Assembly (NCBI GenBank): GCA_004554085.1
Contig: SFNY01000004.1
Location: forward strand, 7,246 to 71,245
Reading direction: 5' to 3'
Length of the DNA: 64,000 nt
Source of the DNA: Clostridiales bacterium
Lineage (GTDB): Bacteria; Bacillota; Clostridia; Christensenellales; Aristaeellaceae
Shown: piece after piece, positions 33,501 through 41,362 of the stretch
Numbering within the stretch: position 1 is the stretch's first letter
Layout: each line of letters opens with the position of its first letter
The notes under the pieces: generated by a model
What the model saw: the letters and a program-made list of their open reading frames with translations, nothing else
The model's database searches: none
What the model was told of the DNA's origin: nothing
Program-made: the position numbers and the translations under genes

Positions 33501-34217
33501 CTCCAGAAGATCCTCGAAGTCGGACAGTGCGGCGTTGTATTCCTCGGAGTAGATCTCGCCCGGCGCGTCGATGTCCACGAAGATCTCCGTGAAGTAGTCC
33601 AGATCGAAGCCCTCGTAGGGCAGGTAGACGAAGCCCGCCAGGGTTCCCGAACCGATGCTGGTGTTGCCGCGCTCGTAATTGAGGTAGTAGGCGGAGTTGG
33701 CGACGCCCACGAGGGTGTAGCTGCAGTAGCGGAACTTCTCCAGCGTGTCCGCGTCGTTGGCCTCGGAGAGCAGCACCTTGCGGCCGACGTCCGCCTCGGT
33801 GAAGAGGCGCGCGTCGCCCACCATCTCGTCATCCGCCTCCGGCATGCGCCCGGCGACCAGACTCAGGCGGTTGAGGTTCTCCGTGAGGGAGTGGGCGCGC
33901 AGCGCGCGGTCGTTGCCGTCCGCGCCGGTGCAGAGGAAGTCCGTCCAGACCGCGCCCTCGGCGGCGTTCACGCCCTCCAGGGCAGCAAAATAGTCCTGAT
34001 CCTCGTGGGTGAAGCCCAGCGTGGAAATCAGGCGGTAGTCGAAGAGGTTGCTCTCCCGTATGTATTCGTCGCCGGAGCGCACCATGGCGGGGCGGCAGAT
34101 GCGCAGGCCGCAGAAGAAGCCCACGCCCAGCGCGATGATCGCCAGTATGGCGAAATAGCGGCCCCGGTTCTTGCTGATGGCCCGGAGCGCGGATTTTTTC
34201 AGCGGCTTCATTACCAT
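30546..34217 (-). CDS. FtsX-like ABC transporter permease with very long coiled coil
   Basis: A 1223-residue permease of the MacB/FtsX class. A first transmembrane helix (about 15-38) is followed by an extracytoplasmic region. Within it, about residues 240-670 are an almost uninterrupted coiled coil rich in Ala, Gln, Leu, Asp and Glu (many DAQAELDAQ-type heptads). A first FtsX core (about 690-830) follows, then a second membrane segment, a beta-rich extracellular domain and a terminal FtsX core near 1090-1220. Its ATPase gene lies upstream with a 7-bp overlap. Such pairs export lipids or peptides or transmit force to cell-wall enzymes. The coiled coil could reach across the wall. Confidence 0.92.
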   Translation of the reverse strand: MVMKPLKKSALRAISKNRGRYFAILAIIALGVGFFCGLRICRPAMVRSGDEYIRESNLFDYRLISTLGFTHEDQDYFAALEGVNAAEGAVWTDFLCTGADGNDRALRAHSLTENLNRLSLVAGRMPEADDEMVGDARLFTEADVGRKVLLSEANDADTLEKFRYCSYTLVGVANSAYYLNYERGNTSIGSGTLAGFVYLPYEGFDLDYFTEIFVDIDAPGEIYSEEYNAALSDFEDLLESETETRADLRYRSLVDDAQQEVDDAQAELDEKLADYQQEKSDANAELNDAHDELEDAKQQIADGEDELSANESKLSDAEAQYLSGLRAYERSLAKFKSQRDAALQQIADAQAQIDANRAAAEDGIRQIEESGALESYQQLQDAAAQLQSGVDALEAERSAQLSEPKAQLDALKEQLAALDDGIAAAEAERDAAVSGLNGQIDSLRSQISGWEGEISGLDAEDPEQAGQIDALRGKISDAEGQITALEGEISAAQSACDAQVAALNAQKLELEAAIETLTSQIDAANAAFDAQRSELDAQLTQVQAGMQQIEDSGVLAQYEQAKAALTQLDAAQAELDAQAAAAQAELDGYQAQLDAASAELKSAKRQIDSGKSQLESGRAELESAREELQQGYADYETALIDAEMQFADAEQEFADAQAEIDDAQEEVNDIEPATLYALSRKTNVGYVCFESDSMIVHGISSVFPLFFLLVAALVCTTTMTRMVDEQRTEIGTLKALGYSKGAIMSKYLFYSGSAAFIGALIGYFGGSYLFPRVIWTAYDIMYGFAEIPYVLDPLLGAVSLGAALLCSMGATWLSCNVELSEVPAQLIRPKAPKAGKRVLLEHVGFLWKRLSFLRKVTVRNVFRYKKRLMMMVLGIGGCTALLVTGFGINDSIANLGNDQFGRIMLYDLSVSFTENQTKEDQTAFTDALGDAAAGVRFVHQGSVDVAYGDQTKQVNLIVGDGALDGCIDLHSGDEAIDFPGLNQCVISRSLMERCGLNVGDSVTVYGDAMQRMELTITGVFDNYIYNYLIVHADSVAAQWGEAPEWNAALVNCAEGVDPHSLSATASSLDGVSNVTVNQDVRDRFDNMMSSLNYIVILVVICAAALAFIVLYNLTNINITERIREIATVKVLGFTLRETASYALSENLVLSAIGALVGLPLGKALHAFVMAQIKVDMVIFDVRVTALSFCISVALTLLFAWLVNLFMLRKIDRINMAESLKTIE

Positions 34218-34912
34218 TCAATCTCCTCTACGGGAACTGCGCGCTTGTTGACGCGCTCCGAGAGCACCGTGCCGCTCTTGAGCTCGATCACGCGGTCGGC
34301 CATGGCGGTCAGGGCGGAGTTGTGGGTGATGATGATGACGGTCATGCCGCTGTTGCGGGCGGTGTCCTGCAGAAGCTTCAGGATGGCCTTGCCGGTCTTG
34401 TAGTCCAGTGCGCCGGTGGGCTCGTCGCAGAGCAAAAGCTGGGGGTTCTTTGCCAGCGCACGGGCGATGGCCACGCGCTGCTGCTCGCCGCCGGAGAGCT
34501 GCGCCGGGAAGTTGTTCAGGCGCTTGCCCAGGCCCACGTCCCTCAGCGTCCGGGCCGCGTCGCGGGGATGGTCACAGATCTGCGCCGCCAGCTCCACGTT
34601 CTCCAGTGCGGTCAGGCTGGGCACCAGGTTGTAGAACTGAAACACGAAACCGATGTCCCGGCGGCGGTATTGGGTCAGCTTTCTCGGCGAGTAATCGGAG
34701 ATTACTTTTCCGTTCAAGCGCACGCTGCCGCTGCTGAGGGAGTCCATGCCGCCCAGAATGTTGAGCAGCGTGGTCTTGCCCGCGCCGGACGCGCCCACGA
34801 TCACGCAGATCTCACCCTTTTCCACCGAAAAGCTCACGTCGTGCAGCGCCTCGATGCTCACTTCGCCCATCTGATAGCGCTTTCCCACGTTCCTGAATTC
34901 CACAAATGCCAT
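34211..34912 (-). CDS. ABC transporter ATP-binding protein (MacB/LolD type)
   Basis: A 233-residue ATPase. Walker A is GASGAGKTT, the Q-loop VFQFYNLVPSLTALENV, the signature LSGGEQQRVAIARAL, Walker B LLLCDEPTGALD and the switch His is in IIITHN. The ATG at 34912 is preferred over 34930 because GGGTGA lies at a suitable distance. It overlaps the permease start by 7 bp, so both are made together. It powers the coiled-coil permease; the cargo is unknown. Confidence 0.95.
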   Translation of the reverse strand: MAFVEFRNVGKRYQMGEVSIEALHDVSFSVEKGEICVIVGASGAGKTTLLNILGGMDSLSSGSVRLNGKVISDYSPRKLTQYRRRDIGFVFQFYNLVPSLTALENVELAAQICDHPRDAARTLRDVGLGKRLNNFPAQLSGGEQQRVAIARALAKNPQLLLCDEPTGALDYKTGKAILKLLQDTARNSGMTVIIITHNSALTAMADRVIELKSGTVLSERVNKRAVPVEEIEW

Positions 34913-34977
34913 GCAATCACCCGGTTCCATATTCTTACAACATATCCTAGCACACGAAAATCAACTGGAGTTAAAGA

Positions 34978-35009
34978 AGCACCGCCCTTTTATGGGAAAG
35001 AGCGGTGCT
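34978..35009 (-). terminator. Terminator of the glucan-enzyme fusion gene
   Basis: AGCACCGC pairs with GCGGTGCT over a partly paired loop. On the minus strand TTCTTTAAC follows, and on the plus strand a run of seven T lies further out. Confidence 0.65.
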
Positions 35010-35035
35010 GTAATGATTTTTTTGTGAAACCTGCG

Positions 35036-38000
35036 TCAGATGAACCAGATCTCGTCGGCGTACTCGCGGATGGTGCGGTCGGAGGAGAACTTGCCCGCGC
35101 CTGCGATGTTGTGCAGGCACATCTTGGCGAAGGCGATCTCGTCCTCCGTGGCGCGGATGGCCTCCAGACGCGCGCGCTGGTAATCGGCGAAGTCGTGCAG
35201 CAGGTAGTAGTGATCCGGCTTGTGCCAGCTCTTGCCCTTCAGCAGCGCGATCTTCAGCTCGGCAACCGCGCCCTCCCAGTCGGCCTCGGGGTCCTCGCCG
35301 GTGATCTCGGGATCGGCCAGCGCGTCCACGGCGCGCTTGATGCGCGGGTCGGACTCGTACAGCTTCATGGGATCGTAGCTGTCCTTCATGGCATTGATCT
35401 CCTCGACGGTCGCGCCGAAGGGGAAGTTGTTTTCCTCGCCGGCCTGCTCGAAGATTTCGATGTTCGCGCCGTCGCGGGTGCCCAGCGTGACCGCGCCGTT
35501 GAGCATCAGCTTCATGTTGCCGGTGCCGCTGGCCTCGGTGCCCGCGGGGGAGATCTGCTCGGAGATGTCCGCCGCCGGGATGATGTGCTCGGCGTAGGAG
35601 CAGTTGTAGTTGTGCACAAACACCACGCGCAGCTTGTCGTTGACCTCCGGATCGGCGTTGATGATGGCGGCGATGCGGTTGATGAAGTAGATCACGGCCT
35701 TGGCGCGGGCATAGCCGGGCGCGCTCTTTGCGCCGAAGATGAAGGCGGTGGCCGGGAAGTCGGTCAGCGTGCCGTCCTTCAGGGACTGATAGATGTCCCA
35801 GATGGACAGGGCGTTGAGCAGCTGCCTCTTGTACTCGTGCAGGCGCTTGACCTGAACGGTAAAAACGAAGTTCTCCGGGATCTCCACGCCCTCGCGCTCC
35901 TTGATGATGGCGGCGAGCTGGCGCTTCTTCTCCCGCTTGACCTCGACGAAGCGCGCGGCGAGATCGTCGTCGATCTTCTCCTTCAGACCGTCCAGCACGA
36001 ACAGGTCGGTGAGATACCCCTCGCCCACGGTCTCGTTCAGCAGCTTGCACAACTCGGGGTTGCACAGGCCCAGCCAGCGGCGCTGGGTGATGCCGTTGGT
36101 CTTGTTCTGGAAGCGCTCCGGATAGAGGGCGTACCACTCCTTGAACACGTCGTCCTTGAGGATCTGGCTGTGGATGGCGGCCACGCCGTTGACATAGCTG
36201 CAGGCGTACACATCCAGCAGCGCCATGTGCACGCGCTTGTCCTGAATGATGCGCATGGAGGCGGCGTTCTCCACCTTGCGGCGGCGCAGCTCCCGGGCCA
36301 GGCGCTGGTCGATCATGCGGATGACCTTCACCATCTCCGGCGCGACCTCGTTGAGCAGGGACAGATCCCAGCACTCCAGCGCCTCGCGCATGACGGTGTG
36401 GTTGGTGTAGCGGAAGGTCTTCTGCGCGATGGAGAAGGCGGTGGGGAAGTCCAGACCGTCCTCCATCAGCATGCGGATCAGCTCGGGAATCGCCATCGTG
36501 GGATGGGTGTCGTTGAGCTGAATGGAGTGCAGGTCGGCAAACTTCGAATAGTCGCTGCCGTACTTTGTACGGTAGGAGCGCAGCATGTCCTGCAGCGATG
36601 CGTTGCACAGCACGTACTGCTGGCGCACGCGCATCAGCTTGCCGGCGCGCAGCGTGTCGTTGGGATAGAGCAGCTTGGTGATGTCCTCGGCGGTGTTCTT
36701 GTCCTTCGCGGCGGCGGCGTAGTCCTGGGCGTTGAAGAGGTCGAAGTCGAACTCATGGGTGCTCTCGCACTGCCACAGACGCAGGGTGCCGATGTTCTTC
36801 CCGCCGTAGCCGATCACGGGCATGTCGTAGGGAACGGCGCGCACAGTCAGGCCCTTCATGGGAACCTCCACGCTCAGCTCGTCCCGGCGGATGCTCCAGG
36901 GATCGCCGTAGGCCGTCCAGTCGTCCGGCAGCTCGGTCTGACGACCGTCCACGAAGGTCTGCTTGAACAGGCCGTACTTGTAGCGCAGGCCGTAGCCGTC
37001 CAGCGGGATGTTGTGGGTGGCGGCGCTGTCCAGGAAGCAGGCGGCCAGGCGGCCCAGACCGCCGTTGCCCAGCGCTGCGTCCTCAACGTCCTCCAGGTCG
37101 GCCAGCTCCACGCCGCGTTCAGCGAGGCGGGCCTTCACGTCCTCCAGGATGCCCAGGGAGAACAGGTTGTTGTAGATCAGGCGGCCCACCAGATACTCGG
37201 CGGAGAGGTACAGCGCGCGGCGCTTCTCCAGGCGCACGGCGTGATCGTCGGCCCACTGGGGTGCGATGGCCTCCATCACCGCGTCGGAGACGCCCTCGTG
37301 GAGCTGCACGGCGCTGGCCCTGTTGAGGTCAACATGGTACTTGCACTTGACGATGGTCTCGGCGGTCTCGATGATCTTCTCCGCGTCCAGCTGCGGCAGG
37401 TTGCCGCGGTCGTAGCGGCGGTTCAGCACCCGCAGCTCGCTCTCGATCAGGGAAAGGTCGGTGGGCTGCATGCGCCACAGCCAGTTGCCGCCCACCGTGC
37501 CGGGGAAGTTCATGCGGGCCTCGCCGCTCAGGCGCAGCAGGTCCTGCATGGGGATGATGGCGGTGTCGGCACAGCTTGCCCAGGCGGCGCGCAGCAACGC
37601 GGGAATGATATCGTCGTCCTTCTCGGCCATGCCCAGCTTCTTGCGGGCGAAGGCCTTTACGGAGGGCTTTGCGTCCGCCCACCAGCCCAGCGTGGTGTTG
37701 TTGTCGTGGGTGCCGGTGTAGACGATGCAGTTCTCCTCGTAGTTCTCTGGCAGATCCTGACTGCTGTCGTCGCCGTCGAAGGCGAACTGCAGGATCTTCA
37801 TGCCCGGATAGCCGCAGGAGGCCTTCAGCTTCAGCACGCGCTTGCTCAGCACGCCCAGATCCTCTGCCACGATCTTCAATTCGGGCAGCTCCTTCTTCAC
37901 CTTGCGGAACAGCTTGCTGCCGGGGGCCAGCTCGTACTTGCCGTTGCGGGCGGTCTCCTCCTCAGCGGGGATGGCGTAGTAGTTGGCAAAGCCGATGAAG

Positions 38001-38866
38001 TGGTCGATGCGCAGGATATCGAACATGCCGCCCAGCGCGCGCAGGCGCTCGATCCACCAGGCGAACTTGGTCTCTTCATGCTTCTTCCAGGCGTACAGCG
38101 GGTTGCCCCAGCGCTGGCCGTCCTTCTGGAAGTAGTCCGGCGGCACGCCCGCAATGCGGATCGGGCGCACGTCGTCGTCCAGCTCGAACAGCTCGGGGTT
38201 GAGCCACACGTCGCTGGAGTCCTCGGAGACGTAGATGGGCATGTCGCCCATCAGCTCTACGCCCTTCTCGCGGGCGTAGTCGTGCAGGCGGTTCCACTGG
38301 GAGAAGAACACGTACTGGCAGAACACGTAGTAGGCGATGGAATCGGAGAGCATCGCCTCATACTTCTCGATGGCCCTGGGCCTGCGGTGGCGGACGTCCT
38401 CATCCGGCCAATCCATCCAGGAAACCAGGCCGAAGTGCTCCTTGATGGCGTAGAACAGCGCAAAGTCGTGCACCCATGCTTTCTCCGCCTCGAAGGCAGA
38501 AAGCTCGGATGCGATGCGCGCACGGGAATATGCGAAGGCCTGCTTCAGCAGGCGGGTGTTCTGCTCCTTGACGGCGGCAAAGTCCACCTCGCTCAGGATG
38601 GGCAGCGGTTCGTAGGCGTCCTCGGGCAGCAGGCCGTCCTGCATCATCAGATCGAAGTCGATCATCAGCGGGTTACCGGCGTAGGTGGACGCGCTCTGAT
38701 AGGGGGACTCGGCGTAGCCCGTGGGGCCCACGGGCAGCATCTGCCAGATGTTCATGCCGGATGCATGAACGAAGTCGACAAAATCATAGGCGGCCTTGCC
38801 CAGCGTGCCCACGCCTCCGCGGGACGGCAGGGAAGTAATGTGCATCAAAACGCCGCTCTTTTTCAT
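35036..38866 (-). CDS. Fusion protein: 4-alpha-glucanotransferase + alpha-glucan phosphorylase
   Basis: One uninterrupted 1276-residue frame holds two enzymes of glycogen/maltodextrin breakdown. Residues 1 to about 495 are a GH77 amylomaltase (MalQ): start HITSLPSRGGVGTLGKAAYD, catalytic region DILRIDHFIGF and later VAEDLGVL and GTHDNNTTLGWW. From about 530 onward it is a GT35 phosphorylase: LYLSAEYLVGRLI, DAALGNGGLGRLAACFLDS, and the pyridoxal-phosphate site EASGTGNMKLMLNGAVTLGT with the cofactor Lys. Normally these are separate genes. Fusion would pass glucans made by the transferase to the phosphorylase, yielding glucose 1-phosphate. The start follows AGGAGGATGATTC and a good promoter. Confidence 0.95.
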   Translation of the reverse strand: MKKSGVLMHITSLPSRGGVGTLGKAAYDFVDFVHASGMNIWQMLPVGPTGYAESPYQSASTYAGNPLMIDFDLMMQDGLLPEDAYEPLPILSEVDFAAVKEQNTRLLKQAFAYSRARIASELSAFEAEKAWVHDFALFYAIKEHFGLVSWMDWPDEDVRHRRPRAIEKYEAMLSDSIAYYVFCQYVFFSQWNRLHDYAREKGVELMGDMPIYVSEDSSDVWLNPELFELDDDVRPIRIAGVPPDYFQKDGQRWGNPLYAWKKHEETKFAWWIERLRALGGMFDILRIDHFIGFANYYAIPAEEETARNGKYELAPGSKLFRKVKKELPELKIVAEDLGVLSKRVLKLKASCGYPGMKILQFAFDGDDSSQDLPENYEENCIVYTGTHDNNTTLGWWADAKPSVKAFARKKLGMAEKDDDIIPALLRAAWASCADTAIIPMQDLLRLSGEARMNFPGTVGGNWLWRMQPTDLSLIESELRVLNRRYDRGNLPQLDAEKIIETAETIVKCKYHVDLNRASAVQLHEGVSDAVMEAIAPQWADDHAVRLEKRRALYLSAEYLVGRLIYNNLFSLGILEDVKARLAERGVELADLEDVEDAALGNGGLGRLAACFLDSAATHNIPLDGYGLRYKYGLFKQTFVDGRQTELPDDWTAYGDPWSIRRDELSVEVPMKGLTVRAVPYDMPVIGYGGKNIGTLRLWQCESTHEFDFDLFNAQDYAAAAKDKNTAEDITKLLYPNDTLRAGKLMRVRQQYVLCNASLQDMLRSYRTKYGSDYSKFADLHSIQLNDTHPTMAIPELIRMLMEDGLDFPTAFSIAQKTFRYTNHTVMREALECWDLSLLNEVAPEMVKVIRMIDQRLARELRRRKVENAASMRIIQDKRVHMALLDVYACSYVNGVAAIHSQILKDDVFKEWYALYPERFQNKTNGITQRRWLGLCNPELCKLLNETVGEGYLTDLFVLDGLKEKIDDDLAARFVEVKREKKRQLAAIIKEREGVEIPENFVFTVQVKRLHEYKRQLLNALSIWDIYQSLKDGTLTDFPATAFIFGAKSAPGYARAKAVIYFINRIAAIINADPEVNDKLRVVFVHNYNCSYAEHIIPAADISEQISPAGTEASGTGNMKLMLNGAVTLGTRDGANIEIFEQAGEENNFPFGATVEEINAMKDSYDPMKLYESDPRIKRAVDALADPEITGEDPEADWEGAVAELKIALLKGKSWHKPDHYYLLHDFADYQRARLEAIRATEDEIAFAKMCLHNIAGAGKFSSDRTIREYADEIWFI

Positions 38867-38932
38867 GAATCATCCTCCTAATAAGGCTTGTGGTGTTGAA
38901 TCCGTATCGAAATTTCGGATAAGCCTCATACC

Positions 38933-38962
38933 ATTATAAAACATCTTTATGTTAATTGACAA
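38933..38962 (-). promoter_or_regulatory. Promoter of the glucan-enzyme fusion gene
   Basis: TTGTCA, 18 bp, TATAAT on the minus strand, about 70 bp before the start codon. Confidence 0.65.
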
Positions 38963-39065
38963 GCGTTTCACCCGCAAAACCGTGATTTTACGTCAGCTGC
39001 GATCAAAGCTAAAACTTGTGTGGGATAATATCCGCATGGCAATCGTTACAGGGAGGTTGACGACA

Positions 39066-39887
39066 ATGGGCAAGTACAGTCTGATTGCGCTGGACATGGA
39101 CGGCACGCTGCTCAACAGCGAGCTGAAGCTGTCGGAGGGAAACCGCAGCGCGGTGGAGCGCGCCTTTCAAGCGGGCAAGCAGGTGATCCTGTCCACGGGC
39201 AGATGCCTGTCGGAGATTCGGGACACGCTGAAGCTGCTGCCGCAGATCCGCTATCTGGTGTGCGAGAACGGCAGCTGCGTCTACGATTGCAGGTACGACC
39301 AGACGATCCACGTGGATCCGGTGCCGATGGAGGAGGTGCAGTACATCCTGAACCTGATGAAGGGTGAGCGCTGCGTGATTCAGGTCTTTCACGAGAACCA
39401 GTCCTACTTCAATCAGCCGAACGACCACTGGGCGGACGCATGCCGCGTGGGCAACTATAAGGGCGTGTTCAACCGCAACTCCATCTGGGACGCGAAGCTC
39501 TTTGACAATTACGGCAAGCGACCCTATCGGATCGAGAAGATCAACCTCTATTTCGATAATGTGCGCACCCGCGACCGGATTTATGCGGTGCTGGAGCAGC
39601 GGCCGCTGAAGCTGGCGCTGTCCATCGGCTACATGGTCGAGGTGGTGTCGGAGAAGGCGGACAAGGGCGTGGGCCTGAAGAAACTGTGCGACCATCTGGG
39701 CCTGGACGTCTCGGAGACCATCGCCATGGGCGACAGCGCCAACGACCTGGAGATCCTGCGTGCGGCGGGCTTCTCCGCAGCCATGGGCAACGCCTGCCCG
39801 GAGGCAAAGGCCGCTGCGGACATCGTGACCGAGGACTGCGATCACGACGGCGTGGCGAAGATCATCGACGAATATCTATTGCGTTGA
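39066..39887 (+). CDS. Cof-type HAD hydrolase (sugar or cofactor phosphatase)
   Basis: A 273-residue phosphatase of the HAD superfamily, Cof/YidA class. The nucleophile motif is LIALDMDGTLL near residues 6-16, and motifs III-IV are seen in KGVGLKKLCDHLGL and AMGDSANDLEILRAAGFSAA. A C2 cap lies in the middle. The start at 39066 follows ACAGGGAGGTTGACGACA. It stands alone, divergent from the glucan-enzyme gene, and its stop lies inside a perfect hairpin with a T-run. Substrates of this class are varied sugar phosphates or cofactors and cannot be guessed here. Confidence 0.93.
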   Translation: MGKYSLIALDMDGTLLNSELKLSEGNRSAVERAFQAGKQVILSTGRCLSEIRDTLKLLPQIRYLVCENGSCVYDCRYDQTIHVDPVPMEEVQYILNLMKGERCVIQVFHENQSYFNQPNDHWADACRVGNYKGVFNRNSIWDAKLFDNYGKRPYRIEKINLYFDNVRTRDRIYAVLEQRPLKLALSIGYMVEVVSEKADKGVGLKKLCDHLGLDVSETIAMGDSANDLEILRAAGFSAAMGNACPEAKAAADIVTEDCDHDGVAKIIDEYLLR

Positions 39888-39905
39888 AAAACTAGTGTTT
39901 TTCAA
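39884..39905 (+). terminator. Terminator overlapping the HAD gene stop
   Basis: TTGAAAAAC pairs perfectly with GTTTTTCAA over a 4-nt loop; the stop codon lies in the left arm and the T-run in the right. Confidence 0.6.
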
Positions 39906-39911
39906 ACAGCA

Positions 39912-40137
39912 GTCGCGCCACTGCATGAAATGCAGGCGCGACCAGCCACCGCGAATCCTGCGGATTCCAGCGGTGCGCTGCCGGAAACTCCGCTTCGCGA
40001 AGGTTCCGGTGCGTCACGCGAAGGGCCGGTTGCCTAAAATTCTGCGGAATTTTCGGGCGGCAACCGGAACGGGAATGCATTTTTCTTCACTGACGTTCCC
40101 GAAAAATGCCGGAAGTGACGTACACGCCGTCACTTCC
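39912..40137. repeat. Array of consecutive hairpins in a gene-free stretch
   Basis: Between the HAD gene and the terminator at 40177 there is no plausible gene, yet the sequence folds into a row of hairpins. B 39912-39942 (GTCGCGC/GCGCGAC, with inner CTGCAT/ATGCAG). C 39943-39980 (CAGC, CACCGC, GAATCC with loop TGC). D 39981-40009 (CCGGAA/TTCCGG, inner CTTCGCGAAG). E 40026-40067 (CCGGTTGCC/GGCAACCGG, inner AAAATTC/GAATTTT, loop TGCG). F 40077-40109 (GCATTTTTC/GAAAAATGC). G 40111-40137 (GGAAGTGACG/CGTCACTTCC). Such density is not chance. It may be a structured RNA, clustered palindromic repeats, or a processed 3' region. Confidence 0.65.
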
Positions 40138-40176
40138 GATTTTACAGGCTGTCCTGCGATGCTTTGTCAACGGGCT

Positions 40177-40214
40177 AAAACACTCGCGGAGTAACGATGC
40201 TCTGCGAGTGTTTT
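40177..40214. terminator. Bidirectional terminator before the glycosyltransferase end
   Basis: AAAACACTCGC pairs perfectly with GCGAGTGTTTT; T-rich ends occur on both strands. It lies 5 bp from the stop of the minus-strand glycosyltransferase gene. Confidence 0.8.
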
Positions 40215-40219
40215 GTCAT

Positions 40220-41362
40220 TTACGCTTTGCCGACGATGCGACATAGGGTCTCATAGATACACCCGGCGGCGGACTGGCTGAACTCCGCTTTGCATCGCCC
40301 GGCCAGCTCCTCACGCTGCTCCGGCTCCTCCAGCAGCTGGTTTACGCAGCGCGCCAGCGACAGCGCACCGTTCTCGGCAACCGCGCAGCCGATTGACAGC
40401 ATAAACTCCAGGTTGCGGGTTTCGCAGCCCGGCACGGCGTTGAACAGCACCAGCGGCATGCCCTTGGTGGCGGCCTCGGTGGTGCTCAGTCCGCCGGGCT
40501 TGGTGATGAACAGGTCGGCCGCGTCCATGTAGTCGCTCATGCGGTCGGTGAAGCCCAGCACCTGCAGGCGGGGCGTGTGGATCAGTGCGCGCAGGTTGCG
40601 CTCCAGCGTGCGGTTGTTGCCGCAGATGGCCACCAGCAGCGCATCCTTCGGCAGCGCCTCCACCAGCGCAAGCACCTTCCGCCCCATGGAGGCCGCGCCC
40701 ATGCTGCCGCAGCTGAGCACGGCGATGGGCCTGTCCTCCGGCAGCTTCAGCTCCCTCCGCGCCTCCTCGCGCGGCCTGCGGGTGTAAAAGGCCGTTCCCA
40801 CCGGGATGCCCGTGGGAATGAGCTTCTCCCGGGGGATGCCGTAGCTTTCAAACTCGGGGATCAGTTCCGGATGGGGAATCAGCCAGGCGTCCATGTCCAG
40901 CTGGTTCACGCCGGGGCTGCAGGTGTAGTCTGTGGCGAGGAAGAAGCAGGGAATGTGATTTGCGCCGCTGCGGCGCAGCTCGCTCATCAGCTTCGCGGCG
41001 AACACGTGCACGCAGATTACCGCATCAAAGCCGCCGTCCTCCAGATAGGTCTGCAGGTCCCGCTTGCGGCGGGGCAGACTGCGCCGGGTCATGCGCGCGG
41101 CCCTGGCGTTCAGCTTCTTCTGATAGGGTTGGCGCTGGGCCTGATACTCCTCTAGGCGGTAGCCCATGCCGTAGACCATGGGCAGCTTGCGGTACAGAAA
41201 GACGTGGCTCTTGCAGATGAACTCGTTTTTGGGTCGGGACAGGAATTGCAGGCCATCCAGTATGCGGCACGTGCAGCCCCGGGCGCAGAAGTATTCCTGC
41301 ATCGCCCGGGCGGCGGAATTGTGGCCCTCGCCCGTGTTACCGGACAGGATCAGGATGCGCAT
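40220..41362 (-). CDS. Glycolipid glycosyltransferase (MGDG synthase/UgtP-like, GT28)
   Basis: A 380-residue glycosyltransferase resembling processive diacylglycerol glucosyltransferases. The N-terminal acceptor domain begins RILILSGNTGEGHNSAARAM, as in MGDG synthases. The C-terminal donor site carries VLGFTDRMSDYMDAADLFIT and KPGGLSTTEAATKGMPLVLF. It should add a sugar from a nucleotide donor to a membrane lipid at the cytoplasmic face. Its start overlaps the end of a CrtO-like acyltransferase gene by 26 bp, and GGGAGGAAAG precedes it. The pairing suggests formation of an acylated glycolipid. Acceptor identity is inferred. Confidence 0.9.
   Translation of the reverse strand: MRILILSGNTGEGHNSAARAMQEYFCARGCTCRILDGLQFLSRPKNEFICKSHVFLYRKLPMVYGMGYRLEEYQAQRQPYQKKLNARAARMTRRSLPRRKRDLQTYLEDGGFDAVICVHVFAAKLMSELRRSGANHIPCFFLATDYTCSPGVNQLDMDAWLIPHPELIPEFESYGIPREKLIPTGIPVGTAFYTRRPREEARRELKLPEDRPIAVLSCGSMGAASMGRKVLALVEALPKDALLVAICGNNRTLERNLRALIHTPRLQVLGFTDRMSDYMDAADLFITKPGGLSTTEAATKGMPLVLFNAVPGCETRNLEFMLSIGCAVAENGALSLARCVNQLLEEPEQREELAGRCKAEFSQSAAGCIYETLCRIVGKA

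Noticed and set aside
34322..38881. Very long open frame on the plus strand (over 1500 codons) opposite the glucan-enzyme fusion and ABC ATPase
   Set aside because: It is a shadow of GC-rich, well-conserved genes on the other strand. Its translation is low-complexity (His, Val, Gln, Ala rich) with no domain.
39001..39040. GATAAT-type -10 box for the HAD gene
   Set aside because: No acceptable -35 box at the proper distance; only an extended TGG motif, too weak to list as a promoter.
39895..40200. Possible tRNA or tmRNA genes in the hairpin-rich stretch
   Set aside because: No cloverleaf with a GTTC-type T-loop, no CCA end and no tRNA-like spacing. The stems are independent hairpins.
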